Shown here: piece by piece, positions 8,550 to 16,660 of the stretch | Numbering within the stretch: position 1 is the stretch's first letter | How the letters are laid out: each line of letters opens with the position of its first letter | Source: a virus | DNA: 64,000 nt | Strand: one strand, 5' to 3' | IMG/VR virus record: IMGVR_UViG_3300031722_000011 | Location: 1-64,000 of that record | Notes under the pieces: generated by a model | Told to the model about the DNA's origin: nothing | Database searches by the model: none | The model's input: the letters and a program-made list of their open reading frames with translations, nothing else | Position numbers and translations under genes: made by a program

Positions 8550-8600
8550 AAATAAAGCCTATTCTATTTAATTAATATTTAGAATAGGCTTTATTTTTAT
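8549..8600. terminator. Bidirectional terminator between the Mrr-like gene and tubZ
   Basis: A perfect 15-bp inverted repeat (AATAAAGCCTATTCT / AGAATAGGCTTTATT) with T-runs on both strands, between two convergent genes. Confidence 0.9.
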
Positions 8601-8606
8601 ATAAAA

Positions 8607-9722
8607 CTATTTTCCAAGATTCATATATTTATCTCTTATAGAAGATGATTTCCTTTTTGTACGGTCTATAGTTGTAGATGTCTTAGATTGAATACTTTTA
8701 GTATTATTAACCTTATTCATAATACTAAAATCAATCTCTATATCGTCCTTAATGCTATCCATACTTTGTTTTTCAACTTCTTTTTTCTTGTCCATTATAC
8801 TTTTGTATGATGTTTTTAACTCTGTAATAATATTATTATTAAAGCTTGTACCTGCGGAAACGATAATATTTGTTTCATCATCCCAAACTGAGTCATGTGT
8901 AAAAGTAGCATAACCAAATAGATCCCTAATTAATTCTAAATTAATATCCTGCTTATGTTTTTTATTCAAAATCATTCCATCTACTTTTGGATTCTTTAAT
9001 GGTTCTACATATATACTTCTATTAACTGCATCAGATAATCCATTACCAAAATCATCATTGGCAAATTCCAATATTGTTGTAAATCCACTAGTTGTCAGTA
9101 AAACTTCTAATTCATTTTCATCTAAATTACCTTCTGCTGTAATATGATCGTAGTTTAATAATCTGGACATAGTGATTGAAAAATCTCTATTAATATCCAT
9201 TTTATTCTCTCTTGAATTATTATCAAGTAATTGAATATTAGTAATAAAACCCTTACCATCATTATAAGCATCTCTTAATTGTTCTAAACTTTGAATTGCA
9301 TTACCTTGCATTCCTAAGTCTTCATTAGCTCTTGGTAATACGGCTACTACATTAGATATCTTACCTTCTTCTCCATATATTTCACCAAAAGCTTCTGCAA
9401 TTATACCACCCATTGTGCCTCCAGTTCCACCTGATAATGTATATACAAAGTAATATATCAATGAATTTGCATATCTTTCATAAATTCTTCTACAAATCTT
9501 ATCGGCTATATCATCTTGGGTAATTACATTAATGGCATATTGTCTATTTTTAGCCATGCCTTTTAGTCCATCAATATGATATTTATTTTTATTATCTGTA
9601 TCAATTGTTAGCAAATCCTCAAGACTTGTATTTACATAGAAAGCGTTACACCCTTCTTTTTCAAGTTCTCTAACTATATTTCCTCCACCTTGACCGATTG
9701 CAATAAAAACTACGTTTTCCAC
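8607..9722 (-). CDS. tubZ: TubZ, tubulin-like partition GTPase
   Basis: 371 residues. The N-terminal GQGGGN loop (residues 10-15) and the tubulin/FtsZ signature SGGTGGT at about 97-103 identify a GTPase of the FtsZ/tubulin superfamily; a basic, Ser-rich tail (TIDRTKRKSSSIRDKYMNLGK is the end) fits the TubR-contacting C-terminus known for TubZ. TubZ filaments treadmill and move TubR-bound centromeres. It follows tubR by two bases. The same family is known from C. botulinum phage c-st. Confidence 0.9.
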   Translation of the reverse strand: MENVVFIAIGQGGGNIVRELEKEGCNAFYVNTSLEDLLTIDTDNKNKYHIDGLKGMAKNRQYAINVITQDDIADKICRRIYERYANSLIYYFVYTLSGGTGGTMGGIIAEAFGEIYGEEGKISNVVAVLPRANEDLGMQGNAIQSLEQLRDAYNDGKGFITNIQLLDNNSRENKMDINRDFSITMSRLLNYDHITAEGNLDENELEVLLTTSGFTTILEFANDDFGNGLSDAVNRSIYVEPLKNPKVDGMILNKKHKQDINLELIRDLFGYATFTHDSVWDDETNIIVSAGTSFNNNIITELKTSYKSIMDKKKEVEKQSMDSIKDDIEIDFSIMNKVNNTKSIQSKTSTTIDRTKRKSSSIRDKYMNLGK

Positions 9723-9724
9723 AA

Positions 9725-10024
9725 TTACTCATTCCTTTCATTCATCATATTTTGAATATCTTGATCTTTTAAATTATGTGCTATTTTAAAATTTTCAATT
9801 CCATTTTGACTAACATAGTAGGTTTTAAATTGCCCATCTTTAGTACCTTCTAAAATTAAACCAGTCATCAAAAAATATTTAATAACATTTCGTATCTTAG
9901 ATGATGATAATTCTGTTAAATTCATCAACTGTATTCTATTTAATGATGCTACTGAGGAAACACAATTATTAGCAATTAATTCTTCCAATACTCTATAATC
10001 TCGTTTATTAAATAATTCAGACAT
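9725..10024 (-). CDS. tubR: TubR, centromere-binding winged-helix protein
   Basis: 99 residues. A winged-helix pattern is visible (FNKRDYRVLEELIANN, then MNLTELSSSKIRNVIKYFLM as the recognition region, then KTYYVSQNG as the wing). Its position immediately upstream of tubZ and next to a repeat-bearing intergenic region matches TubR, which binds the centromere and represses its own operon. AAGGTGGTGA is the ribosome site. Confidence 0.8.
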   Translation of the reverse strand: MSELFNKRDYRVLEELIANNCVSSVASLNRIQLMNLTELSSSKIRNVIKYFLMTGLILEGTKDGQFKTYYVSQNGIENFKIAHNLKDQDIQNMMNERNE

Positions 10025-10497
10025 AATATATCACCACCTTATAACATTTAACTAGACAAATAATACCATTATACATATCACTTGTCAATATACTACTATC
10101 ATCATTTGATACTTTATATAAATAATATACTAACTATGTATTAAAAGTGTTACTACTATCACAAAATTATTTAATCATACTGTTAATACAATGTACTCAT
10201 AATGATTAAACAATGCATATATACTGCTTATAAAGTATCAATATAATGCTATTATAGTGATTATACAATGTTAATATAGTTAGTATATTATATATTAATT
10301 ATAAGTACGTAATAGCCACATCAACTCAAGTGTACTATAGTTGTAATTGAACTTTTCTAAAGTAAACTATAGTTATAGTATAAATAACTTAAACTAAAGT
10401 CAATTTGAACCATAGAAAATTTAAACTGAATTCTATTGTATACTTGAGTATAGATTTGTTATACTATAACTATAGTTTAATTTAATGGAGGTTTAAC
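10025..10497. repeat. Candidate centromere tubS with repeats
   Basis: A 473-bp gap between divergent tubR and tubY. Three direct repeats near TTAAWACAATGNNNATA lie at about 10183, 10206 and 10261. An inverted pair (TGATACTTTATA at 10107-10118, TATAAAGTATCA at 10229-10240) brackets them. The right half carries three ACTATAGTT palindromes. Position beside tubR and repeats point to the TubR-binding centromere; exact boundaries need binding data. Confidence 0.65.
10334..10477. promoter_or_regulatory. Three ACTATAGTT operator-like palindromes upstream of tubY
   Basis: ACTATAGTT at 10334-10342, 10366-10374 and 10469-10477; the last two are perfect 10-bp palindromes AACTATAGTT. The last one sits about 20 bp before the tubY ribosome site, a likely autoregulatory operator of TubY, which is MerR-like. 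A related copy lies at 52171-52185. Confidence 0.55.
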
Positions 10498-11298
10498 ATG
10501 CATAATAATATTATTGACGTTGATTATATAGACATAGAAAAGGTAGTATTTTTAACAGCACCAGATGTAGCTAGAGAAATACCAGCAGATGAAAAAAGGG
10601 TTAGATATTGGGGCGATGTATTTGGCGATATTAAAGAATGTGGAGTACGCAAGATAGACGGACGTAAAAAATATACTAAACAGACTATTAAGGCTTTTAA
10701 GATTATTCAAAAATTAATTGATGATAAGCAGTTTTCTCATATACAAGTAAGAGATTATATAAGTAAAAATGGATTTGAATACATTACTGATCCTGATTCA
10801 AAAGATTTATCTAAGGATTTAATTGGATATAATGGCTTATCAAGTGAGTTATCAGTAGAAATAGAACAGAGATTAAATTCTTTTCTTAATAGTTTAAAAA
10901 CTCAGATATTAGAAAACAATGAAATATTAAAAAATGATATAAAAGAACAAGTTGCAATGACAGTTGACGAAGTAATAACTGATATACTAGAAGAATCTAT
11001 GAGTGGTATAGATAAAGAACTACAATTACAAAAAGAAAGTAATATGCAACTGTCACAACAATTATCTGATGTTCAACAAGAACTAGCACTTACCAAAGAA
11101 TCAAATCAAAAGCAATTAGAATCTCAATCTAAACAATTACAAACTAATCTTGAAAATATGACTAATAAAATCATTAAAGATATCATAGAAGATAATGACA
11201 AGGCAATAAATGAATTTAAATGTATAACATTGGAACAAATAAAAAATAATCAAGAACCAAAAGGAATAATTGCTAAAATATTTAACTTAATGAAATAA
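10498..11298 (+). CDS. tubY: TubY-like MerR-type regulator with coiled coil
   Basis: 266 residues. Residues about 17-85 form a MerR-like helix-turn-helix (LTAPDVAREIPADEKRVRYW, then RKIDGRKKYTKQTIKAF). Residues about 115-235 are a Gln/Glu/Lys coiled coil, and the last 15 residues (GIIAKIFNLMK) are an amphipathic basic helix. This domain order matches TubY, the third component of the c-st partition system. GGAGG lies eight bases upstream. Here it faces away from tubRZ across the centromere. Confidence 0.75.
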   Translation: MHNNIIDVDYIDIEKVVFLTAPDVAREIPADEKRVRYWGDVFGDIKECGVRKIDGRKKYTKQTIKAFKIIQKLIDDKQFSHIQVRDYISKNGFEYITDPDSKDLSKDLIGYNGLSSELSVEIEQRLNSFLNSLKTQILENNEILKNDIKEQVAMTVDEVITDILEESMSGIDKELQLQKESNMQLSQQLSDVQQELALTKESNQKQLESQSKQLQTNLENMTNKIIKDIIEDNDKAINEFKCITLEQIKNNQEPKGIIAKIFNLMK

Positions 11299-11384
11299 CA
11301 ACTCAACATAGGAATATATTTGTCACAATAGAGATTAATTTCTGATACTATAACAGGCTCTAGGAATAGAGATAGAAGTTTAAA

Positions 11385-11401
11385 GGTAATAGTTGTTGTC
11401 T
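11385..11401 (+). repeat. 17-bp repeat, left copy (border of the replicon)
   Basis: GGTAATAGTTGTTGTCT; the right copy at 15183-15199 differs by one base. Similarity fades into TTTAGAATTGGAC versus AAAAATGGAAC downstream. Confidence 0.6.
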
Positions 11402-11467
11402 TTAGAATTGGACTGTGTATGAGAGCGAGAAGTGGGTTTAAATTAATATGAATGGGAGCATGAATTT

Positions 11468-12232
11468 ATGTACGGAATATATAATATTTATAGTAATGGT
11501 AAGCTAATTTATATTGGAAAAACAATTAATTTTTATACAAGATTAAAAACTCATATTTCACAACAACCTTGGAGTAATGAGATAACACACATTTCTGTTG
11601 CTAAATGCAAAACTAAAGTAGATATGGATTTATATGAAAAGTATTATATCAATAAACTAAATCCTAAATATAATAAAGCAATTGTATACAATGAAACACC
11701 AACTTTTGCAGTAGAAGAATTAAACTTTCAAAGTTTTACTCTTGAAAAATTCTTAAAAATTAACGAACCAAAAAATCTGAGAAACAGCAATGTTAATAAA
11801 AGCTATGAGAAACGTAAATTAGAAATATCAGAATTTCTAAAAACTTCAGTTGAAATAAAAGATGGTATAAAAATAGACTTTTCAAACTCCAATAATACAT
11901 TGTATCATTGGTGGAATACACTTAAAACAGATATTAATTTTTTACACATAGACGGAGATATTCAATTCTTTAAGCAAATTTTAAAAGGTGTCAAAGAAAA
12001 TAAGTATGAATTTATTTTTGAAAATAGTGAAGAAATTTTTAGAAACCTTGATTTATATAGCTTAGGATTGAGAATTGATAGTTATTCAATTAGTAATAAG
12101 AGAATCAGTAAAGGATTTACTGGAGTTAATTTCATTTTAGGAATGAATATGAATCCAAGAACAAAAGATGTTACTGTAAGAGTAAATAGATATATGCTAG
12201 AAGAATATTTTGATAAGTATTTTATCTATTAA
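11468..12232 (+). CDS. GIY-YIG homing endonuclease-like protein
   Basis: 254 residues. GIY at residues 3-5, YIG at 15-17, Arg at about 25 (FYTRLKTH) and Glu of the YEKYYINKL helix form the GIY-YIG nuclease core in the first 85 residues. The remaining 170 residues have no recognised repeat and may recognise DNA. GGGAG upstream is the ribosome site. It lies between tubY and the origin, the mirror position of the second GIY-YIG gene after rep, so the pair brackets the replicon. Confidence 0.75.
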   Translation: MYGIYNIYSNGKLIYIGKTINFYTRLKTHISQQPWSNEITHISVAKCKTKVDMDLYEKYYINKLNPKYNKAIVYNETPTFAVEELNFQSFTLEKFLKINEPKNLRNSNVNKSYEKRKLEISEFLKTSVEIKDGIKIDFSNSNNTLYHWWNTLKTDINFLHIDGDIQFFKQILKGVKENKYEFIFENSEEIFRNLDLYSLGLRIDSYSISNKRISKGFTGVNFILGMNMNPRTKDVTVRVNRYMLEEYFDKYFIY

Positions 12233-12237
12233 TAATC

Positions 12238-12300
12238 TAGTCGGTTATTTATCTATAACTAAATTTTTATTATAAAAATAATTAGATAAATAACCGACTA
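12238..12300. repeat. 18-bp perfect inverted repeat carrying iteron-like cores
   Basis: TAGTCGGTTATTTATCTA at 12238-12255 and its exact reverse complement at 12283-12300. The core GTCGGTTATTTATCT is close to the iteron GTCGGTATTTAATCT. There is no T-run, so an initiator-binding or terminator-like role are both possible; opposed iterons elsewhere bind Rep dimers as autoregulatory sites. Confidence 0.7.
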
Positions 12301-12352
12301 CTATTTGGAATAGAAAAGAGAGAAGTTGTGTTGCTTTTATTCCTTTTTAGTG

Positions 12353-12373
12353 AATAGTCTAAAGACTATTTTA
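12353..12373 (+). terminator. Small hairpin, possible terminator
   Basis: AATAGTC TAAA GACTATT followed by TTAAG. The stem is good but the T-run is short. Confidence 0.4.
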
Positions 12374-12443
12374 AGAAGAGAATAGTTTAAATAGAATATA
12401 GGAGGCTGAAACTAACTGGTATCACTACGATTAGAGTATGTCA

Positions 12444-12558
12444 GGTCGGTATTTTATCCAATTGTGGTCGGTATTCTATCTGTTGATAACGTGTTTACAG
12501 TCGGTATTTAATCTATGAGTAGTCGGTATTTAATCTATACAAAGTCGCTATTTTATCA
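12444..12558 (+). repeat. Iterons of the replication origin
   Basis: Five direct copies near GTCGGTATTTTATCT at 12445-12459, 12467-12481, 12500-12514, 12522-12536 and 12544-12558 (the last reads GTCGCT). They share a 22-bp spacing in three of the four intervals or its near multiple. A sixth copy at 13987-14001 overlaps the rep stop codon. These are the likely Rep-binding sites. Confidence 0.85.
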
Positions 12559-12597
12559 TATAATATTACTTATAAACAACTAAATTCAACATAAACT

Positions 12598-12660
12598 GTG
12601 GAAAACATACTCAACATATTGATATTATCGTAATTTTATTGTGGATAAACTTGTGGAAAA
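12598..12660. promoter_or_regulatory. DnaA-box cluster in the origin
   Basis: TGTGGATAA at 12640-12648 is the complement of the consensus DnaA box TTATCCACA. TGTGGAAAA at 12598-12606 and 12652-12660 are close variants. With the adjacent iterons and AT-rich DNA this forms a plasmid-type origin. Confidence 0.75.
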
Positions 12661-12670
12661 GGAGATTCTT

Positions 12671-13987
12671 ATGGGTAAATCTAGTAGCAAAAATAAAGAA
12701 GCATTTAAATCAATAATTGGAAAAACTAAAGTTATAAAATTAAGGAATGGTGAATCTATAATGGACGGTAATTCTGTTCAAACTCCATTTTTAGCACCAT
12801 ACCGAATTGCAAAAGATGACAAAGGAAAACCTATGCCAATAACATTTGTTGAATATGAATGGACTGCTATTGAAGATGGTGTAGAAATAAAAAGGGGAAT
12901 TGAAGTTAGTGGTCATGGTGCATTGGGTGTACCTACTTTAAAAGATAAAGAAACTTTAAGAGCATTACAAGACATTTATGTGTGGAGTAAGATAGATAAA
13001 GGTATATTGGAACTAGAAATAGATGAAAGTAAGGTTACTGAGTCTGATTTGATGATAGATTTTATTTCTATAGATAATATAGCGACCTCATTAGGATATA
13101 ATAGTACTAGTGGACAACAAAGAAGTGCTATTAAGGAATCTATTGAAAGATTAGTAGGTACAAAAATATCTAGTAAACATCATGGAGGACTGTATGATCC
13201 AGTAAAAAAGAGATATATTACCGACTCAAAAAAAACTTTTAGTTATCTAGATAGTATGGAAAATTATATTGAATATGATTGCGATAATTGCTTATACTTC
13301 AATGGTTGTCACAGAAATACCGACAATTGTTTGAATGAAGAACATCAAAGAAAAGATGTTACCAAAATCAAAATGAGCATGTTTCTATATCTTAGTATAG
13401 CTAATAATTATCGACTTTATTACAATAGAGATAAGGCTAATGAAATCAAAAATCTAATTTCTAAAAACATATATCTAATTTCTCGTAAATGGCTAGGAGA
13501 TGGTTATATATCTAGAGCTAATATACAAAAATATATGGATAGAATACCTATGAACGCTAAACAGGAAAAACATAGAAAGCAGGCTATTAAAGAGGGGATA
13601 GATATTTTAAATGAATATGATTTTGTTGAAGCTTCTATTGAAAAGGACGTAATTAAGGTTATTCATTTAGATAAAAAACCGACTAAATTTAAAGAAGTTG
13701 CTTTAGATAAATTGCCGACTAAAGATGGTAGCTATCTAAAAGATAAATATTGTTTATTTAGTGAATTAAGAGAAGGTTTATTAGATATAGGTATCACTGA
13801 ATTAGAGTTTAGCAGTATAGTAGACGGTAATATAGAAAAAATAGAGTATATCAAAGCCCTATTAAGATACGTAATGTTAAAACAAATATATGATAAGAAT
13901 ATAGATGCGAGGGAATATTTCTTAAACTGCTGGTATAAAGAAGGTGGGACACCAATAGATAAGAAGTATTACAATGAAATAATATAG
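12671..13987 (+). CDS. rep: Iteron-type replication initiator
   Basis: 438 residues from ATG 12671, which has AAAAGGAG at the right distance; the GTG at 12641 is part of a DnaA box and is rejected. The middle part (SIDNIATSLGYNSTSGQQRS, LVGTKI) resembles a winged-helix initiator domain, and a Cys cluster CDNCLYFNGCHRNTDNC at about residues 211-227 could bind zinc. It directly follows five iterons and overlaps a sixth at its stop. Family assignment is by context and the winged-helix pattern. Confidence 0.7.
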   Translation: MGKSSSKNKEAFKSIIGKTKVIKLRNGESIMDGNSVQTPFLAPYRIAKDDKGKPMPITFVEYEWTAIEDGVEIKRGIEVSGHGALGVPTLKDKETLRALQDIYVWSKIDKGILELEIDESKVTESDLMIDFISIDNIATSLGYNSTSGQQRSAIKESIERLVGTKISSKHHGGLYDPVKKRYITDSKKTFSYLDSMENYIEYDCDNCLYFNGCHRNTDNCLNEEHQRKDVTKIKMSMFLYLSIANNYRLYYNRDKANEIKNLISKNIYLISRKWLGDGYISRANIQKYMDRIPMNAKQEKHRKQAIKEGIDILNEYDFVEASIEKDVIKVIHLDKKPTKFKEVALDKLPTKDGSYLKDKYCLFSELREGLLDIGITELEFSSIVDGNIEKIEYIKALLRYVMLKQIYDKNIDAREYFLNCWYKEGGTPIDKKYYNEII

Positions 13988-14001
13988 TCGGTATTTTATC
14001 T
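13987..14001 (+). repeat. Sixth iteron, overlapping the rep stop codon
   Basis: GTCGGTATTTTATCT, identical in its core to the origin iterons 1.4 kb upstream. Confidence 0.75.
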
Positions 14002-14114
14002 GTAAAGTTTTTCAAAAAAATAAGGTAATATTATATAAATTCAATATAGTGTAATAGGATTTATTGCACTATATTTTCTCAGAAACAAAATAAAAACAAT
14101 ATAGTTGACAAGTA

Positions 14115-14253
14115 ATATTATAATTGATAAACTATCAATAGGGATAAATTTTGAGGTCGCTCCTCATTATTGATAAGGCTATTTTATCAATCGGTAGCTT
14201 TCCCTACTTGCAATAGATTGGTAAATAAATTAAAATATAAGGAGATTGATAAA
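14115..14253 (+). promoter_or_regulatory. Structured leader of the second GIY-YIG gene
   Basis: Several hairpins in series (TTGATAaacTATCAA, GAGGtcgctCCTC, ATTGATAAggctattTTATCAAT, GTAGctttccCTAC). The loop segment TTTTATCAAT at 14182-14191 is the exact complement of ATTGATAAAA at 14245-14254, which runs from the Shine-Dalgarno site into the start codon. See findings. Confidence 0.55.
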
Positions 14254-15165
14254 ATGATAGGAATTTACAAAATTACAAATAAGATTAACGGGAGAGCGTA
14301 CATAGGACAAAGTAAGAATATAGGAACACGATGGAGCAATCATATAAACAGACTTGAATGTAAAAAACACGAAAACAAAGAACTGCAAAAGGGTTTTAAT
14401 AATTTTGGATACTTTAATTTCTCCTTTGAAATTATCGAAGAGTGTCAAGAAAAAGAATTATTATCTGTGGAACTAAAATATATTAACCTTTATCAAGGCA
14501 ATAGTTATAATATAACAAGTAATTCTAATAGTACTCTTTATGTTGATAATTTTAAATTTAATAAACATATAAATATTAATTTAAATTATAATATTTTATC
14601 TCAAAGAGTAATTTTAACAGCATTAAAGAAATATTATGAAAGAAATACTAAAGAAATAAATATAGCATGTAGTGATATAATGAAAGAATATGATTTTGAT
14701 CACTCGATATATTATAAAGGTATTCAAAGAATATATGATGAAATATCGCATTGTGAATTATTTGAACAAGTATTAATTGAAAATTCATCTATTTTTAATT
14801 TGAAATTTAATGAGCAATATTACTTTTTAGCTAAATTGTTTTATGATAATAATATAATAGACAGTACAAAGAATTTTATAAGACGTGGTTCGTTGAATTT
14901 ATATGTAAAGATATTATGTAATAAGTTAAAGTTATATTATCATTTGGAAGATTTTAAAAGAGAATACAATATAAATGAATTACCTTCATATAAACATTTT
15001 TCAAACATTAAAAGAATATTATTAATACCAATGATTGAAGAAATAGAACTAGTATTAAATAAAAATATAATTATCGATGAACAAAAAGAAAGAGGAAAGA
15101 TTGTAGGATTTAATATTATTACATCAAATACTCTACAAGAAACGCATTCTATACCCTCAAATTAA
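14254..15165 (+). CDS. GIY-YIG homing endonuclease
   Basis: 303 residues from ATG 14254 with AAGGAG upstream. GIY (residues 3-5), YIG (16-18), Arg in TRWSNH and Glu of the LLSVELKYINLY helix complete the GIY-YIG core in the first 90 residues; the rest is a Tyr/Asn-rich region without a recognised repeat. It follows rep and lies inside the border repeats of the replicon. Translation is probably held back by its structured leader. Confidence 0.75.
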   Translation: MIGIYKITNKINGRAYIGQSKNIGTRWSNHINRLECKKHENKELQKGFNNFGYFNFSFEIIEECQEKELLSVELKYINLYQGNSYNITSNSNSTLYVDNFKFNKHININLNYNILSQRVILTALKKYYERNTKEINIACSDIMKEYDFDHSIYYKGIQRIYDEISHCELFEQVLIENSSIFNLKFNEQYYFLAKLFYDNNIIDSTKNFIRRGSLNLYVKILCNKLKLYYHLEDFKREYNINELPSYKHFSNIKRILLIPMIEEIELVLNKNIIIDEQKERGKIVGFNIITSNTLQETHSIPSN

Positions 15166-15182
15166 AGCCTTACTTAGTCACA

Positions 15183-15199
15183 GGTATTAGTTGTTGTCT
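15183..15199 (+). repeat. 17-bp repeat, right copy (border of the replicon)
   Basis: GGTATTAGTTGTTGTCT, one base different from 11385-11401, same orientation. Confidence 0.6.
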
Positions 15200-15261
15200 A
15201 AAAATGGAACGCCTTAGAGAGTTAAATGAACGCAAATAAAGCCTATATATAAATATATGAC

Positions 15262-15293
15262 AAGAGTAGTAGAAAATATTACTCTTATTTTTA
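15262..15293 (+). terminator. Terminator after the replicon region
   Basis: AAGAGTA/TACTCTT hairpin followed by ATTTTTATG. Confidence 0.7.
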
Positions 15294-15380
15294 TGTTTTT
15301 GATTATTATTATAACTACAGTATTTATATAGGAATTGTATTAGAAATGTTTTTTACAAAGTTGGTAATTGTACCTTAAAT

Positions 15381-15430
15381 AATAAATTAATGTATAAACG
15401 ATTGACAAATATTAAGTATTGGATTAATAT
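15381..15430 (+). promoter_or_regulatory. Promoter with upstream 18-bp element
   Basis: AATAAATTAATGTATAAA at 15381-15398, then TTGACA at 15402-15407, a 17-bp spacer and TAATAT at 15425-15430. It drives the gene starting at 15468. The same element-to-TTGACA arrangement occurs at 17545 and 49924. Confidence 0.8.
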
Positions 15431-15467
15431 GGTATTAGAAAGAAAAGAAAGGAGGGAGAGTATTTGG

Positions 15468-16403
15468 ATGAAAGAAGTAAAAGGTATATTCAACAATAAA
15501 CCATTTTCAATGATACCAAATATATTTGTAAAAAATATTGATGGTGAAGATTGCATAATGAATGAAAAGCAATTAGCTATAGCATCTATTATTTATATGA
15601 CTAGGAGTAGTAAAGATGTGTGCATTTTCAGTATAAATTCCATATGTGATAACTTAGGACTAGCATATAACTCAAGGATAAAGAAAACTATAATAGATAC
15701 ATTGCAACTATTAACTGATGAGGATCAAGTTCATTTCAAAAGTAAAATATATTTAAATGATGATTATACTATTAAACATTTAAATATATTAAAAGCCAAT
15801 GATATTATATATGGACAACTAATTAATCATATGGATGGAGATTTTTGTATGTTTTGTGATTTAGATATAGATAAATTAGTAAAATATTCAATTGATAACG
15901 AAGTTGACTTATATTATTTAGTAAAACAATACATATACATATGCAGTTGTCTAAATAAAGATGAGAAATGCGAAGATTATTTATGTGCATATCCAAAATT
16001 AGATAGTATAGCTAATGCTTGCAATATAAAATCCAAAAATACAATTGTAAAATATAATAGTATCTTTAAAGAGTTAAAAATATTTAGTTTTGATTATGCA
16101 GGATATAAAATTGACAAAAATGGAAATGAAACAATAAGGAATGGAGTAATGTTTTATACTCCTTATGGCAATGAAGAAATATTATTACAACGTCTAAAAA
16201 TAGATAGAGATAAACATGGGTATTATAAAGTGAGTAATAAGTATAAAGAACTTATGAATTTGCAAATATCCATAAGTAAGAAAATAACTAATATTAACCA
16301 ATTAAAGGATAAGTCTATAATAGATTTAGAAAAATTAAAATTATTAGAACAAGAAAAAGAAAAAATAATTGAAATGATAAAAGAAGAAAAATTACCATTG
16401 TGA
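15468..16403 (+). CDS. Winged-helix, replication-initiator-like regulator
   Basis: 311 residues from ATG 15468 with GGAGGGAG nine bases upstream; an upstream in-frame ATG at 15390 lies inside the promoter and is rejected. The region NEKQLAIASIIYMTRSSKDV, then FSINSICDNLGL, looks like a winged-helix module as in plasmid RepA/DnaD-type proteins; a second Lys-rich stretch and a C-terminal Glu/Lys coiled coil follow. Four GTACAAAAA-type repeats lie just after the gene, possible targets. Exact role unknown. Confidence 0.5.
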   Translation: MKEVKGIFNNKPFSMIPNIFVKNIDGEDCIMNEKQLAIASIIYMTRSSKDVCIFSINSICDNLGLAYNSRIKKTIIDTLQLLTDEDQVHFKSKIYLNDDYTIKHLNILKANDIIYGQLINHMDGDFCMFCDLDIDKLVKYSIDNEVDLYYLVKQYIYICSCLNKDEKCEDYLCAYPKLDSIANACNIKSKNTIVKYNSIFKELKIFSFDYAGYKIDKNGNETIRNGVMFYTPYGNEEILLQRLKIDRDKHGYYKVSNKYKELMNLQISISKKITNINQLKDKSIIDLEKLKLLEQEKEKIIEMIKEEKLPL

Positions 16404-16503
16404 ACGAAAAGTTTTTCGTGAATCAATAATTCTCTATTGTATTAATATTTATTATATGGATATGTATTATATTTAATATATATTGTTACGGTACAGTACA
16501 GGA

Positions 16504-16610
16504 CTACTTTTCGTACAAATTAATTTCAAAATGTACAAAAAGTCGGTCAGTAATTTTTAATAAAGTACAAAAACCAGTCCTGTAAAATTTAGATATGTAC
16601 AAAAAGTAGG
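16504..16610. repeat. GTACAAAAAGTNGG operator-like repeats
   Basis: Direct copies at 16533-16546, 16565-16577 (GTACAAAAACCAG) and 16597-16610, plus one inverted copy (CTACTTTTCGTAC) at 16504-16516. The last copy abuts the TTGACA box at 16614. CAGGACT (16498) and AGTCCTG (16574) form an additional inverted pair. Probable binding sites for a regulator, perhaps the 15468-16403 product. Confidence 0.6.
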
Positions 16611-16613
16611 AAT

Positions 16614-16643
16614 TTGACAGTTTTAGTTAAAATAAAATATGAA
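16614..16643 (+). promoter_or_regulatory. Promoter for the T5orf172-like gene
   Basis: TTGACA at 16614-16619 and TATGAA at 16638-16643, 18-bp spacer, directly after the operator-like repeats. Confidence 0.55.
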
Positions 16644-16660
16644 AAGGAGATTTTATAAAA

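Noticed and set aside
11299-11467. Group I intron around the GIY-YIG genes
   Set aside because: No conserved P/Q/R/S core sequences were seen, and neighbouring genes look intact, so the genes are taken as free-standing.
12641-12670. GTG as start of rep
   Set aside because: It lies in a perfect DnaA box and ATG 12671 has a proper ribosome site.
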